From positions 24,113 through 88,112 of the forward strand of contig NZ_FQZG01000009.1 in the NCBI RefSeq assembly GCF_900141915.1: a stretch of DNA of 64,000 nt, given 5' to 3'. The position numbers and the translations under genes were made by a program. Each line of letters begins with the position of its first letter. Position 1 is the first letter of the stretch. Below the pieces are notes generated by a model that saw nothing but the letters and a program-made list of their open reading frames with translations, made no database searches and was not told the DNA's origin. Shown here piece by piece: positions 42,889 to 51,678 of this stretch. This stretch comes from Tessaracoccus bendigoensis DSM 12906 (lineage in GTDB: Bacteria; Actinomycetota; Actinomycetes; Propionibacteriales; Propionibacteriaceae).

Positions 42889-44969
42889 GTGCTGCGCATG
42901 AAGATCACGAAGACGACTCCCACGGACAGGGCAGGTGGGAGCTGTACTTCGCTATCGCCTCCGGCGTGACCTACATCGCGGGGCTGATCGCTGAGTTCGG
43001 CTTTGGTGCCCCGGAACCGCTGGTGCTGGGCCTGTATCTTGCGACCTACTTCTGTGGGGGCTTCTTCACCGTGCGGGGGGCGTGGGGCTCGATCCGCCGG
43101 GGCCGGTTCGAAGTGGACTTCCTGATGATCGTGGCCGCCGCCGGTGCAGCAGCGGTCGGCAGGCTCTCCGAGGGTGCCGTGCTGTTGTTCCTGTTCAGCC
43201 TCGGACACGCCCTGGAGGAGTACGCGATGGCCCGCGCGACTCGCTCGATCAAGGCGCTGGGCGAGCTCGCACCCCGCACGGCCACGCTCCGCGTCGGCCC
43301 GGACGAGCTTGTTGAGCGTCCGGTGGAAGAGCTTCAGGTGGGCGATGTCGCGGTCGTGCGACCGAACTCGCGGGTACCTGCGGATGGTTTCGTCAGCGTC
43401 GGCAGCACGGCGATCGACCAGTCCGCGGTGACCGGGGAGTCGATCCCGGTGGAGAAGGCTGCAGTGCCCGACGTCGCCAAGGCCCTGGCCAATCCCGACG
43501 CGATCTCCAGTGGCTCGCGGGTCTTCGCCGGGACGGTGAACGGCCCCGGCGCGTTCGACATGGTGGTGACCGCAGCGGCCGCCGACACCACATTGGCGCG
43601 GGTGGTGAAGCTCGTCACCGAGGCTGACACAGCCCAATCGCCCACCCAGCGGTTCATCAACCGGTTCCAGCGGTTCTATGTGCCCGCGGTCATCCTGGCC
43701 GTGGTCGTGGTGTTGGCGGTCGGGATGATCTGGTCTGCCGAGCCGTTCGGTGACAGCTTCTACCGGGCGATGCTGGTCCTGGTCGCGGCCAGCCCCTGCG
43801 CCTTGGCGATCGCAACCCCAGCAGCTGTGCTGGCGGGGATCGCTCGTGCTGGCCGCGCCGGCGTCCTGGTCAAGGGCGGTGCCCCGCTGGAGACTCTCGG
43901 CAAGGTCGACGCCATGGCCTTCGACAAGACCGGCACCCTCACCTGGGGACACCCCACGGTAACCGACACCATCCCAGCACCAGGCGTCCTCGTCGATGAA
44001 CTCAATGCGATCGCCCTGGCTACCGAGACGTTGAGCGACCACCCGTTGGCGACTGCCATCGTCCGCGATCTCACCGAACTGGTCGGAGCGAACGCGCGCC
44101 GCGTGGCGACCGACCTCGAGGCCGTCACGGGCCGTGGCATCCGCGCGACGGTGGATGGTGAGATCGTCCTGGTGGGCAGCGTCCGGATGATGGCCGAGGC
44201 CGATCACGAGCTGCCGGTCGAGGTCAAGGCCTCGGTCGATCAACTCCAGGCCGAGGGCCGCACCACCATGGTGGTCACCCATGGCGCCCGCGTGCTCGGC
44301 GTGATCGGTGTGATGGACGCGCCCAAAGCCGAAGCCCGCCAGACGCTCGACGTCCTGCGCGAGTCCGGCATCGGGGAACTGGTCCTTATCTCGGGGGACA
44401 ACCAGGCGGTCGCCGACGCCGTGGGCCGCTCGGTCGGGATCGACCGGGCCATGGGTGAGTTGTTGCCCGAGGACAAGGTGGTCGCGATCCGCAACCTCAC
44501 CGAAGGTGGTCGCACCACGGCGATGGTGGGCGACGGTGTGAACGATGCCCCCGCGATGGCCAGCGCGAGCCTGGGCATCGCGATGGGCGCTGCCGGGTCG
44601 GCGGTCGCCCTGGAGACCGCCGACATCGCTCTGATGGCCGACGACCTCGGACGGGTACCGTTCATGGTGCGACTCGGTCGAGCAACCTCCCGGCTCATCC
44701 GGCAGAACCTCATCGCAGCCCTCGCCATCGTCGCGTTCCTCGTGCCGGCCAGCCTGCTCGGGCTAGCGATGGGTCCGATCGTGTTCATCCACGAAGGCTC
44801 GACCATCCTCGTCGTCCTCAACGCCCTGCGACTGCTGCGGTTCGACCACAACCGCGACCACCACGGCATCACCCACGAAGACCGTCCGGCCGGACGTGCA
44901 GGATCGGCTGCTCCACGGCAGGAACTCGCCGGCCGCACCCAGACCGAGTTGGACGGGCGAGTGGAGTGA
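42885..44969 (+). CDS. P1B-type heavy-metal ATPase, probable Zn/Cd exporter
   Basis: A 694-residue P-type ATPase. The N-terminus is short, His/Asp-rich (HEDHEDDSHG) and lacks a CxxC metal domain. Actuator TGES (VTGESIPVE), the membrane SPC motif (AASPCALAIATPA), phosphorylation site FDKTGTLTWG and hinge GDGVNDAPAM are intact. The C-terminal tail is His/Asp-rich (FDHNRDHHGITHED). SPC alone fits Zn/Cd/Pb and some copper pumps; the zinc-type ArsR next door favours Zn/Cd. It overlaps the next gene by 4 bases. Confidence 0.9.
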   Translation: MSAAHEDHEDDSHGQGRWELYFAIASGVTYIAGLIAEFGFGAPEPLVLGLYLATYFCGGFFTVRGAWGSIRRGRFEVDFLMIVAAAGAAAVGRLSEGAVLLFLFSLGHALEEYAMARATRSIKALGELAPRTATLRVGPDELVERPVEELQVGDVAVVRPNSRVPADGFVSVGSTAIDQSAVTGESIPVEKAAVPDVAKALANPDAISSGSRVFAGTVNGPGAFDMVVTAAAADTTLARVVKLVTEADTAQSPTQRFINRFQRFYVPAVILAVVVVLAVGMIWSAEPFGDSFYRAMLVLVAASPCALAIATPAAVLAGIARAGRAGVLVKGGAPLETLGKVDAMAFDKTGTLTWGHPTVTDTIPAPGVLVDELNAIALATETLSDHPLATAIVRDLTELVGANARRVATDLEAVTGRGIRATVDGEIVLVGSVRMMAEADHELPVEVKASVDQLQAEGRTTMVVTHGARVLGVIGVMDAPKAEARQTLDVLRESGIGELVLISGDNQAVADAVGRSVGIDRAMGELLPEDKVVAIRNLTEGGRTTAMVGDGVNDAPAMASASLGIAMGAAGSAVALETADIALMADDLGRVPFMVRLGRATSRLIRQNLIAALAIVAFLVPASLLGLAMGPIVFIHEGSTILVVLNALRLLRFDHNRDHHGITHEDRPAGRAGSAAPRQELAGRTQTELDGRVE

Positions 44970-45595
44970 CGGCCCTGAACGGCTGGATCGCGCTGGCCTT
45001 GTACCTGATCGGTCTCGGTCTGGCGTTCGGCTTTCGAGCGGTGGTTCACCTGCGCCGCAACGGAGATACGGGGTTCCGACTCAAAGCAGGTGCGGCGGGC
45101 TCCGCCCAATGGTGGGGGAAGCTGCTGTTCGCGGTCGCGCTACTGCTCGGACTGGCAGGCCCGGTGACGCAGATCGTCGGCATCGGACGCCTGACCATCC
45201 CCGGCGGCACGATCGTGGAAGGGATCGGGCTGGTCCTTGCACTGCTCGGGATGAGGACGTTGCTGCGGGCGCAGCGGGAGATGGGCGCTTCCTGGCGGGT
45301 TGGCGTCGACCCGGAGGAGCACACCGAGATGGTGACCGATGGGACCTTCGCGATGGTGCGCAACCCGGTGTTCTCCGGGATGGCTGTGTCAAGCGTCGGG
45401 TTGTTCCTGCTGGCCCCGACGATCGCCTCGTTGACGGCGACGGTCGTGCTGCTCGCCGCCATCCAGGTGCAAGTCCGGGCGGTCGAGGAGCCCTACCTGC
45501 GCGCCGCCCACGGCGACGCCTACCGCGACTACGCCGCTAGGGTCGGCAGGTTCGTCCCAAGAATGGGGCGAACCTTTCGCCAGCCCCCTCGGTAG
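44966..45595 (+). CDS. Isoprenylcysteine carboxyl methyltransferase (ICMT/PEMT-like) membrane protein
   Basis: A 209-residue membrane protein with five or so helices. The C-terminal ICMT signature is present: EMVTDGTFAMVRNPVFSGM (SAM-binding R-x-P), then VEEPYLRAAHGDAYRDYAAR. GTG at 44966 overlaps the ATPase stop (GTGA), so it is co-translated. Genes of this family often accompany metal exporters in actinobacteria and may methylate a lipid or prenyl group. The actual substrate is unknown. Confidence 0.85.
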   Translation: MTALNGWIALALYLIGLGLAFGFRAVVHLRRNGDTGFRLKAGAAGSAQWWGKLLFAVALLLGLAGPVTQIVGIGRLTIPGGTIVEGIGLVLALLGMRTLLRAQREMGASWRVGVDPEEHTEMVTDGTFAMVRNPVFSGMAVSSVGLFLLAPTIASLTATVVLLAAIQVQVRAVEEPYLRAAHGDAYRDYAARVGRFVPRMGRTFRQPPR

Positions 45596-45639
45596 CCGGA
45601 ATCGGCCGGGTCGAGGACATGGGACGCGCGTGGCAGCTT

Positions 45640-46309
45640 TTAGCGCCGAACTGCGAACCCGAGCAGCAGGAGGCCGAGCAGGCTGGTCGCGGCCAGAAGG
45701 CCGGCGGTCCATGTGCCGAGAGTGACAGCCGGGGTCAGTCCGGTGCGTAGTGGGATGGTGGTGACGCGGGCGCCGGCGGTGTCGGCGGGAAGGTCGTCGA
45801 GGAGGGTGCCGTCGGGGGCGAAGGCTTGGCTGGTGCCGGTCGTGGAGACGTTGACGACGCTTCGGCCGGTTTCGATTGCTCGCATCCGGGCGAAGGCGGC
45901 CTGTTGCAGGTTCTCGTCGGTGCCGCGGAAGTCGCCGTTGTTGGATTGGAGCAGGTATAGCTGAGCCCCGTCCTGGGCGCCCTGCCAGATGACGTCATCA
46001 AAGATGACGTCGAAGCAGATCGCCAATCCCACCCCGACCCCGTTCAGGCTGACATACGGGGAGTTGGTGCCGGGAGTGTACTCGCGTCCGATCAGGCCGA
46101 TCAGGTCCGGAGCGATGCGCTGGTAGAACCAGCGGTCGGGCACATACTCGCCGAACGGCACCGGATTCGCCTTGTCGAACAGCTGGACTTCGCCGCCGGT
46201 GGCCGGCCAGAGCAGGGAGGTGTTGTAGGTGTTCTCCCCGCGGCGGGTTGCAGCGTTCACCAGCAAGGGCGCCGAAACCCGGTGGGACAGCTCATCGAGC
46301 GCGGTAAAG
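45640..46309 (-). pseudogene. lnt: Apolipoprotein N-acyltransferase, N-terminal part missing
   Basis: The nitrilase-like catalytic half of Lnt is present: ALDELSHRVSAPLLVNAAT, then FDKANPVPFGEYVPDR (with the active-site Lys-x-x-x-Pro-x-G-E pattern), LAICFDVIFDDV (the catalytic Cys) and ETGRSVVNVSTTGTS, ending in the last membrane helix. All N-terminal membrane helices and the first catalytic Glu region are gone. Upstream of about 46309 the frame runs into unrelated residues and a stop. A TTG at 46266 could start a shorter protein, but it would lack the membrane part. It is probably dead. Confidence 0.7.
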
Positions 46310-46467
46310 GGCCTCCTGCAAGCGTCTTCGTGGTCAGGTGGTCAAACTCCATCAGGCACGTGATCTCGCGTCAACCCTCAATCGCTGCGAGTAGTGCCGT
46401 CGTCGGACAGAGCGCAGCGGCACGCTTCGGCCACTAGCTAGACTCGTCGACAACCCGAGGAGCGAGC

Positions 46468-46947
46468 ATGAGATCACAACGCCGTGGCGCCGCAGGCGCC
46501 GCCGCGTTGATGCTCATCGGTGCGAGCAATCTCGCTGCTGGTGTCAGGTCGGTGAACATCGCCGATACAGCCTGCATGCCCCAGGTGCCCCTGATCGCGC
46601 CGTTCGGCGTCCACCTCGATCTGTTGGTCGAGTCCGAGCTGTGCCCAGAGCACAGCTACCTGCCAGGGCTGAACTTCGGACGCTTCGCGCAGTCCTTTGT
46701 GGTGCTCTCGGCAACCACCTTGATCGCCGGCCTGGTCAGTCTGCTGCTCGGGCTCGGCGTGGGACTCTACGCCCGCCAGGCAGCAAAGACGGCCCGCGAC
46801 TGGCTCCGGACACGCCTAAGTGATGCCAGGCCGGCCACCCTCCACGTACCTGCCCACGTTGCCGTCACGGCCCTCGTGGTGGCCACCCCCGGACGTCGCC
46901 CCTATCACCCGCTTCAACGCCGAGGCCCACCCGCCCTGTCCTGCTGA
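46468..46947 (+). CDS. Paralogue B: 159-aa membrane protein with RRGPP tail
   Basis: Same length and layout as the protein at 39.6 kb: a signal-like helix, a loop with ACMPQVPLIAPFGVHLDLLV and LCPEHSYLPGLNFG, a second helix (TLIAGLVSLLLGLGVGLYAR), and a basic tail ending LQRRGPPALSC. GAGGAGCG precedes the ATG at 46468, the same leader as paralogue A. It lies 0.1 kb before the VKOR gene on the same strand. Function unknown; proximity to VKOR and DsbA genes suggests involvement of its loop cysteines in envelope redox. Confidence 0.7.
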   Translation: MRSQRRGAAGAAALMLIGASNLAAGVRSVNIADTACMPQVPLIAPFGVHLDLLVESELCPEHSYLPGLNFGRFAQSFVVLSATTLIAGLVSLLLGLGVGLYARQAAKTARDWLRTRLSDARPATLHVPAHVAVTALVVATPGRRPYHPLQRRGPPALSC

Positions 46948-47028
46948 TCGACTCAACTCGCACCCGTGCGCAGACGAGCGCCCTTTCGGTGAACGCCGAG
47001 GTCCTGGTGCTCGGCGCGGCGCTGCGGT

Positions 47029-47691
47029 GTGTCCGAACGACGACAGACAGGTCCAACCACCTTGACCACATCAGACGACCTTTTGGAGCGCATCCACCGT
47101 TTCAGACAGACCGACAGGTGGATCTTCTCCACCATGCTCTTCTCGGCCTGCCTCAGCCTGTACGCCTCCTTCGTCCTGTCAACCGACGCCGTCCGGCTAG
47201 CGGCCAACCCCAAAGTCGGACTCCCATGCAACCTCAACGAGGTCATCAACTGCAGCGCAGTCGCCAGATCCTGGCAGGCCGGACTGTTCGGATTCCCGAA
47301 CGCGTTCCTCGGCCTGATGGCCGAGCCCGTAGTCATCACCATCGCGGTCGCCAGCCTCGCCGGCGTCAGGTTTCCGCGAGGCTTCATGCTCGCCGCCCAG
47401 ATCGTCTATGGCCTGGGCTTCGTGTTCGCCTACTGGCTGTTCTTTGAGTCCACTTTTGTCATCGGGGCGCTGTGCCCCTGGTGCCTGTTGGTGACTGTGT
47501 CCACCACCTTGGTGTTCGCATCACTCACCCACGTCAACCTGCGCGACAACAACCTGTTCCTCCCAACGAGCCTGCACAAGACCTTGACCAAAGGGCTTCG
47601 CCTGGGAGTCGACAACCTGCTCGTCGTGCTCTGGCTCGGAGCGATCACCACCTTGGTGCTCGCCAAATACGGTCCAGCCCTCTTCGGGTAA
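47029..47691 (+). CDS. Vitamin K epoxide reductase (VKOR) family protein
   Basis: A 220-residue protein with four or five membrane helices. Loop cysteines are in LPCNLNEVINCSAVARSW and the redox motif is CPWCLL (LCPWCLLVTVSTTL). It reoxidises DsbA-like proteins by passing electrons to menaquinone. GTG at 47029 opens the frame; TTG at 47062 is an alternative start closer to the family's usual N-terminus. The next gene encodes the thiol-disulfide partner. Confidence 0.88.
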   Translation: MSERRQTGPTTLTTSDDLLERIHRFRQTDRWIFSTMLFSACLSLYASFVLSTDAVRLAANPKVGLPCNLNEVINCSAVARSWQAGLFGFPNAFLGLMAEPVVITIAVASLAGVRFPRGFMLAAQIVYGLGFVFAYWLFFESTFVIGALCPWCLLVTVSTTLVFASLTHVNLRDNNLFLPTSLHKTLTKGLRLGVDNLLVVLWLGAITTLVLAKYGPALFG

Positions 47692-47777
47692 GGACCCCAA
47701 CCAAACGACCTGCCCACACACCGCGTCGCCGCCAGTCAGCACGCGTCCTACCCACATCTTCCGGCAAGGAGCCCTAC

Positions 47778-48506
47778 ATGCCCAGCAATCAGAAGCCCAA
47801 GAAGCCAATCGTCGACGAACGCCCCGAACCAGGGGAACGTGGCGCCCGAAGAACCATCATCTTGATCTGCGCGGTGCTGGTGATCTCGGTGGTCATCTTC
47901 GGCATCATCCAAGCCAGTCGCCAGCCCGCCGCCGTCGTCGAGCCGTCCACACCCGTCCCCACCGAAACCTCCGGCGCGCTCGTGGTACGCGAAGACTCCC
48001 GCCGACTCAACGACGCGCCAGATGCCACTGTGACCTTCGTAGAGTTCCTGGACTTCGAGTGCGAGGCCTGCGCCGCGGTCTTCCCGGCGATCGAGCAACT
48101 CCGGCAGACCTACGGCGATCGAGTGTCCTTTGTCATCCGGTACTTCCCGCTACCCAGCCACTTCAACAGCGAACGCGCGGCCAGAGCGGTCGAAGCCGCC
48201 GCTCAGCAAGGAGAACTTGAAGCGATGTACACCAAGATGTACCAGACCCAGACCGAGTGGGGTGAACAGCAGATACCCAAAGACGACCTGTTCCGCCAGT
48301 ACGCCCAAGAACTCGGCCTCGACCTTGAGCAATGGGACGCCGCGTACAACTCTGAGGCCACGCTCCAGTTCATCCGCAACGACTTCAACGACGGTGTGGC
48401 CCTGGGCGTGACTGGTACGCCAACCTTCTTCCTCAATGGAGAGTTGATCAGTCCTGAGACCCTTGATGACCTCACCACCATGCTCGACCAGGCGCTCGCT
48501 GAGTAG
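47778..48506 (+). CDS. DsbA-family membrane-anchored thiol-disulfide oxidoreductase
   Basis: A 242-residue protein with one N-terminal anchor (TIILICAVLVISVVIFGII), then a thioredoxin-fold DsbA domain: VTFVEFLDFECEACAAVFP with active site C-E-A-C, VIRYFPLPSHFNSERAARA, and cis-Pro loop GVTGTPTFFLNGE. It introduces disulfides into exported proteins. AAGGAG sits before the ATG at 47778. It forms a pair with the upstream VKOR gene, the standard actinobacterial oxidative-folding couple. Confidence 0.9.
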   Translation: MPSNQKPKKPIVDERPEPGERGARRTIILICAVLVISVVIFGIIQASRQPAAVVEPSTPVPTETSGALVVREDSRRLNDAPDATVTFVEFLDFECEACAAVFPAIEQLRQTYGDRVSFVIRYFPLPSHFNSERAARAVEAAAQQGELEAMYTKMYQTQTEWGEQQIPKDDLFRQYAQELGLDLEQWDAAYNSEATLQFIRNDFNDGVALGVTGTPTFFLNGELISPETLDDLTTMLDQALAE

Positions 48507-48532
48507 ACCGCTGCGGGTGCGGTACTGCCTAC

Positions 48533-49456
48533 ATGTCTGAGCCACTGCGGGTCGGCAGCGACTACTGGCCGGTTTGGGCATGCACGTACGCCGGCTCTCG
48601 CCCCATCGGCCCCGCGGCTCTCGATTGTGTCAGAGTCATCGTGATCCGTAGTGGTAGCGCACTCCTCGTTGGCGAGTTGGGGCAAAGGCTTGTGAAGACG
48701 GGGGATGTGGTCCTCCTTGCAGCAAACGTCCTGTGCGGAAGCGAGCCTGAGGGCCACATCACCTTGACCACGATCCATGCGGATACGGACTATGTGATCG
48801 ATCAGGTCTACTGGCAGCACGCTGGGCTCGTGCGGGATCGGCTTGATGCTCAGGACTTCGCGGCGACCATCTACGCCGAGCCAGCGCAGGTTCTCAGCCT
48901 CGGTGAAAGGCAGGCCGAGGCACTCACAACTTGGCTCGACGAGATGGTCGCGCTGAGCGCCGAGCGGCCCGTTGCTCGCTACTTCTTCCGGATGCAGGCC
49001 CTGTGGTTTTCCATAGCACACGTCATTGCCCCGTTCATCAAGGCGTCCCCGGTGCGGATATCAGCCGCCCGGCCGAGTCATGTCCGGCCAACCTTGCCGA
49101 GGGAACGACGGTTCGCTCCCATCAGGGAGGAGGCCCGCAGAGTTGCTGAGCTGTTGCGGACATCACCCGAGCGGCGATGGACTCTCGCCGCTTTGGCCAT
49201 GGAAGTACACCTGTCGGCTGCTCAGCTAGGCAGGGTGTTCGTCGACGCCTTTGGCAAGACACCGCTCGCGTTCCTAACGATGGTGCGAGCCGAACGCTTG
49301 GCAAGGTACCTGCGCGAGACGGACCTCACTGTCACCGAGGCAATGTGGCGGGTCGGATGGCGCAGCCGAAGTCACGGCACGGAACTGTTCCGTCAGTACG
49401 TCGGACTGACGCCGGGTGCCTACCGACGACGCCAAGGGTCGTGTGGGCGCAACTGA
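48533..49456 (+). CDS. AraC-family transcriptional regulator
   Basis: A 307-residue AraC-type activator. The N-terminal ~130 residues form a cupin-like sensing domain (VIVIRSGSALLVGELG, then TGDVVLLAANVLCG). The C-terminal 100 residues carry both helix-turn-helices (WTLAALAMEVHLSAAQLGRV and VTEAMWRVGWRSRSHGTELF) and end in QYVGLTPGAYRRR. Effector and targets are unknown. It follows the DsbA gene by 26 bases on the same strand, which may be chance. Confidence 0.85.
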   Translation: MSEPLRVGSDYWPVWACTYAGSRPIGPAALDCVRVIVIRSGSALLVGELGQRLVKTGDVVLLAANVLCGSEPEGHITLTTIHADTDYVIDQVYWQHAGLVRDRLDAQDFAATIYAEPAQVLSLGERQAEALTTWLDEMVALSAERPVARYFFRMQALWFSIAHVIAPFIKASPVRISAARPSHVRPTLPRERRFAPIREEARRVAELLRTSPERRWTLAALAMEVHLSAAQLGRVFVDAFGKTPLAFLTMVRAERLARYLRETDLTVTEAMWRVGWRSRSHGTELFRQYVGLTPGAYRRRQGSCGRN

Positions 49457-49675
49457 TGTACCCGATCTCGTCGTGTTCAGTGCCCGATTTCGGGACGTCT
49501 GTCTTCCCTAGGCCTCTCATAGCCGGTCGGTGATGTAGTCCGGTAGGGACTCGTCAGGTTCGTGTTGTCGCCTGGCGGTCTTGGTCGCACCCCTGGCCCG
49601 CCGTGCTTCTTGATGTTCCTGGCGTACCTCACGGTCACCGACGATCGGGTGATCTCGGCGGAGGGAAGGTCCAGG

Positions 49676-50752
49676 ATGACTGCGACGGAGGAAGTACGAG
49701 CCAAGCGGGACGCGAAGCTCGATGAGCTGCACGAGAAGCTGACTGGCGCGGTGGAGACGCTGGTCTCCGGGCGGGACTGGGCCCGCGCGTTGGCGTTCGC
49801 GGCCCGGTTCCGATCGCGCTCGTTCAACAACACGCTGCTGATCTGGGTTCAGCACGAGGCTGCGTTCGAGGCTGGCCGGGTGCCCGGGCCGGTGCCGTCG
49901 TATGTGGCTGGGTATCGGCAGTGGCAGCAGCTTGGCCAGCAGGTGCAGAAGGGCCAGCCGGGTTACATGATCTTCGCTCCGGTGACCGGCCGGTTCGCCT
50001 CGTCGAATCCTGGTGATCCGTCGTCGTGGCGTCGTTTGGGTCCGCGCGAGAAGCACAAGGTCAACGAGGTAGTGCGCACGAAGATGGTGGGCGCTCGGCC
50101 CGCCTATGTGTGGGACGTGACGCAGACCGAGGGCGATCCGATCCCTGAGCCACCCGCACCGAAGCTGCTGGACGGCGAAGCCCCGCAGGGACTGTGGGAT
50201 GGCCTGGCCATGCAGGTCGAAGCGTTGGGGTTCGAGGTGCTGCGTGTCCCGGATGCCGGGCGGATCGGCGGCGCGGACGGCCTGACCGACTATCTGGCTC
50301 GGCAGGTGTCGGTGCGTACCGATGTGACGGAGGTCAATCAGATCGCCACGTTGGCGCACGAGCTGGCGCATGTGCTGATGCACGACCCCAAGGATGAGGA
50401 CGCTCGCCAGCACCGGGGTGTTCGGGAGGTGGAGGCCGAGAGCGTGGCGTTGATGGTCGGTGCTGCGCACGGTTTGGATACCAGTGGTTACACGATTCCG
50501 TATGTGGCGGGGTGGGCGTCGTCGGTCAAGGACGCTGAACCGGCGGAGGTCGTCAAGGCGACCGGTGAGCGGGTGCGGAGGACGGCGCTGGGCATCCTCG
50601 ACCAGCTGGACACGTTCCAGGTCGCCGATGGCACGCCGCCTGGTCTTGCGCGTGATGTTCCCACTGCGGAGCCGAAGGCGCTGCATGTGCCGCCGCCGTC
50701 GGAGCATCGGCCGGCGGCGAGGGTGCCGGTGGTGGCGGGTCGGGGGTTGTGA
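49676..50752 (+). CDS. ArdC-like ssDNA-binding / metallopeptidase-motif protein
   Basis: A 358-residue protein. The N-terminal ~110 residues (FAARFRSRSFNNTLLIWVQH, then VAGYRQWQQLGQQVQKGQPG) are an ArdC/DUF1738-like single-stranded DNA-binding domain. The centre carries an HExxH-type site (IATLAHELAHVLMHDPKD) with a following Glu (EVEAESVALMV), as in ArdC anti-restriction proteins. It is the first gene of a tight run with Prim-Pol and DUF2637 genes. The ATG at 49676 has a GGAGGGAAGG leader. It probably protects entering element DNA from restriction. Confidence 0.82.
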   Translation: MTATEEVRAKRDAKLDELHEKLTGAVETLVSGRDWARALAFAARFRSRSFNNTLLIWVQHEAAFEAGRVPGPVPSYVAGYRQWQQLGQQVQKGQPGYMIFAPVTGRFASSNPGDPSSWRRLGPREKHKVNEVVRTKMVGARPAYVWDVTQTEGDPIPEPPAPKLLDGEAPQGLWDGLAMQVEALGFEVLRVPDAGRIGGADGLTDYLARQVSVRTDVTEVNQIATLAHELAHVLMHDPKDEDARQHRGVREVEAESVALMVGAAHGLDTSGYTIPYVAGWASSVKDAEPAEVVKATGERVRRTALGILDQLDTFQVADGTPPGLARDVPTAEPKALHVPPPSEHRPAARVPVVAGRGL

Positions 50753-51678
50753 TGCCTGCGCGTGCCGACTTCACCAGGGCGTTGTTGCGTGCCAGTGGTG
50801 CTTCGACGCTGGCGGCGTCGGCCCGGCATCTCGCGCAGGTGGGGGTGCCGGTGTTCCCCTGCCAGCCGCGCGGGAAGCGTCCGCTCACGACGCGGGGGTT
50901 CCACGATGCCACCACCGACATCGGTCGCGTCGAGGCGTGGTGGTCGCGGACTCCGGAGGCGAACCTGGGTGTCCCGACTGGCGCGGTGTCGGGGATGGTC
51001 GTGGTGGATGTGGACGTGCATGGCCCGGTTGATGGGCGGCAAGCGTTCGCCCGCGCCGAGCGAGCCGGGCTCGTCGATGGCTGGGGTCTGCTGGTGGAGA
51101 CCCCGACGGGTGGCCTGCACGCCTACTTCGCTGCGACGGCGGGGGTCGAGCAGCGGTCATGGCAGGCCGCTCGCGCTGGGGTGGACTCCCGGGGTGATGG
51201 CGGGTACATCATCGTGTCGCCCTCGGTTCGCATCGTCGGCGGTGTCCCGATCCGCTACGAGGTCGTCAATGTCGGCGACCAGCCTGCCGCTGCGCTGGAC
51301 TCGCGTCGGCTGCGGGACTTCCTCGATCCACGTCCGGGACCGGTCGTGCGGCAGGGTCGTGGGTTGGTGCGGTTGGCGGATATGAACCGGCTGGCGTTCT
51401 GGGTCGCTGGGCGTGGTGAGGGTGAGCGGAACCGGGGGCTGTTCTGGGCCGCGTGCCGCTTGGCCGAGAGTGATGTCTCTGCCTCGGATGCGCTCGATGT
51501 CCTCAGCGCAGCCGCCAGCCAGGCCGGGCTGGGCGAACGCGAGATCGCCACCACGGTGCGCTCCGCCTACCGGATCGCGCACCCCGCGCCCGAAGCCGGT
51601 GGCCCCGGCCTCGGTGGCGGCGCCTGGTTCGAGCGAGCCAACGCCCCGAACCCAGGCATGGGTGGGCGGAGGCTGTGA
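50752..51678 (+). CDS. Bifunctional DNA primase/polymerase (Prim-Pol)
   Basis: A 308-residue archaeo-eukaryotic-type Prim-Pol. HLAQVGVPVFPCQPRGKRPL (about residues 25-44) opens the domain, the catalytic pair is VSGMVVVDVDVHG, and VETPTGGLHAYF and RGDGGYIIVSPSV follow. The C-terminal third has a helical NRGLFWAACRLAES segment of replication proteins. No helicase domain is fused. TGATG overlaps it with the ArdC-like gene, so translation is coupled. It probably primes element replication. Confidence 0.85.
   Translation: MPARADFTRALLRASGASTLAASARHLAQVGVPVFPCQPRGKRPLTTRGFHDATTDIGRVEAWWSRTPEANLGVPTGAVSGMVVVDVDVHGPVDGRQAFARAERAGLVDGWGLLVETPTGGLHAYFAATAGVEQRSWQAARAGVDSRGDGGYIIVSPSVRIVGGVPIRYEVVNVGDQPAAALDSRRLRDFLDPRPGPVVRQGRGLVRLADMNRLAFWVAGRGEGERNRGLFWAACRLAESDVSASDALDVLSAAASQAGLGEREIATTVRSAYRIAHPAPEAGGPGLGGGAWFERANAPNPGMGGRRL

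Noticed and set aside
42867..44282. 471-codon minus-strand frame antisense to the zinc ATPase
   Set aside because: Composition is Gly/His/Asp/Arg-rich in the way expected of the antisense of a P-type ATPase, with no family motif or start signal.
49517..50707. 396-codon minus-strand frame under the ArdC-like gene
   Set aside because: Arg/His-rich, no ribosome site; the plus strand has the HELAH site and ArdC-like domain.
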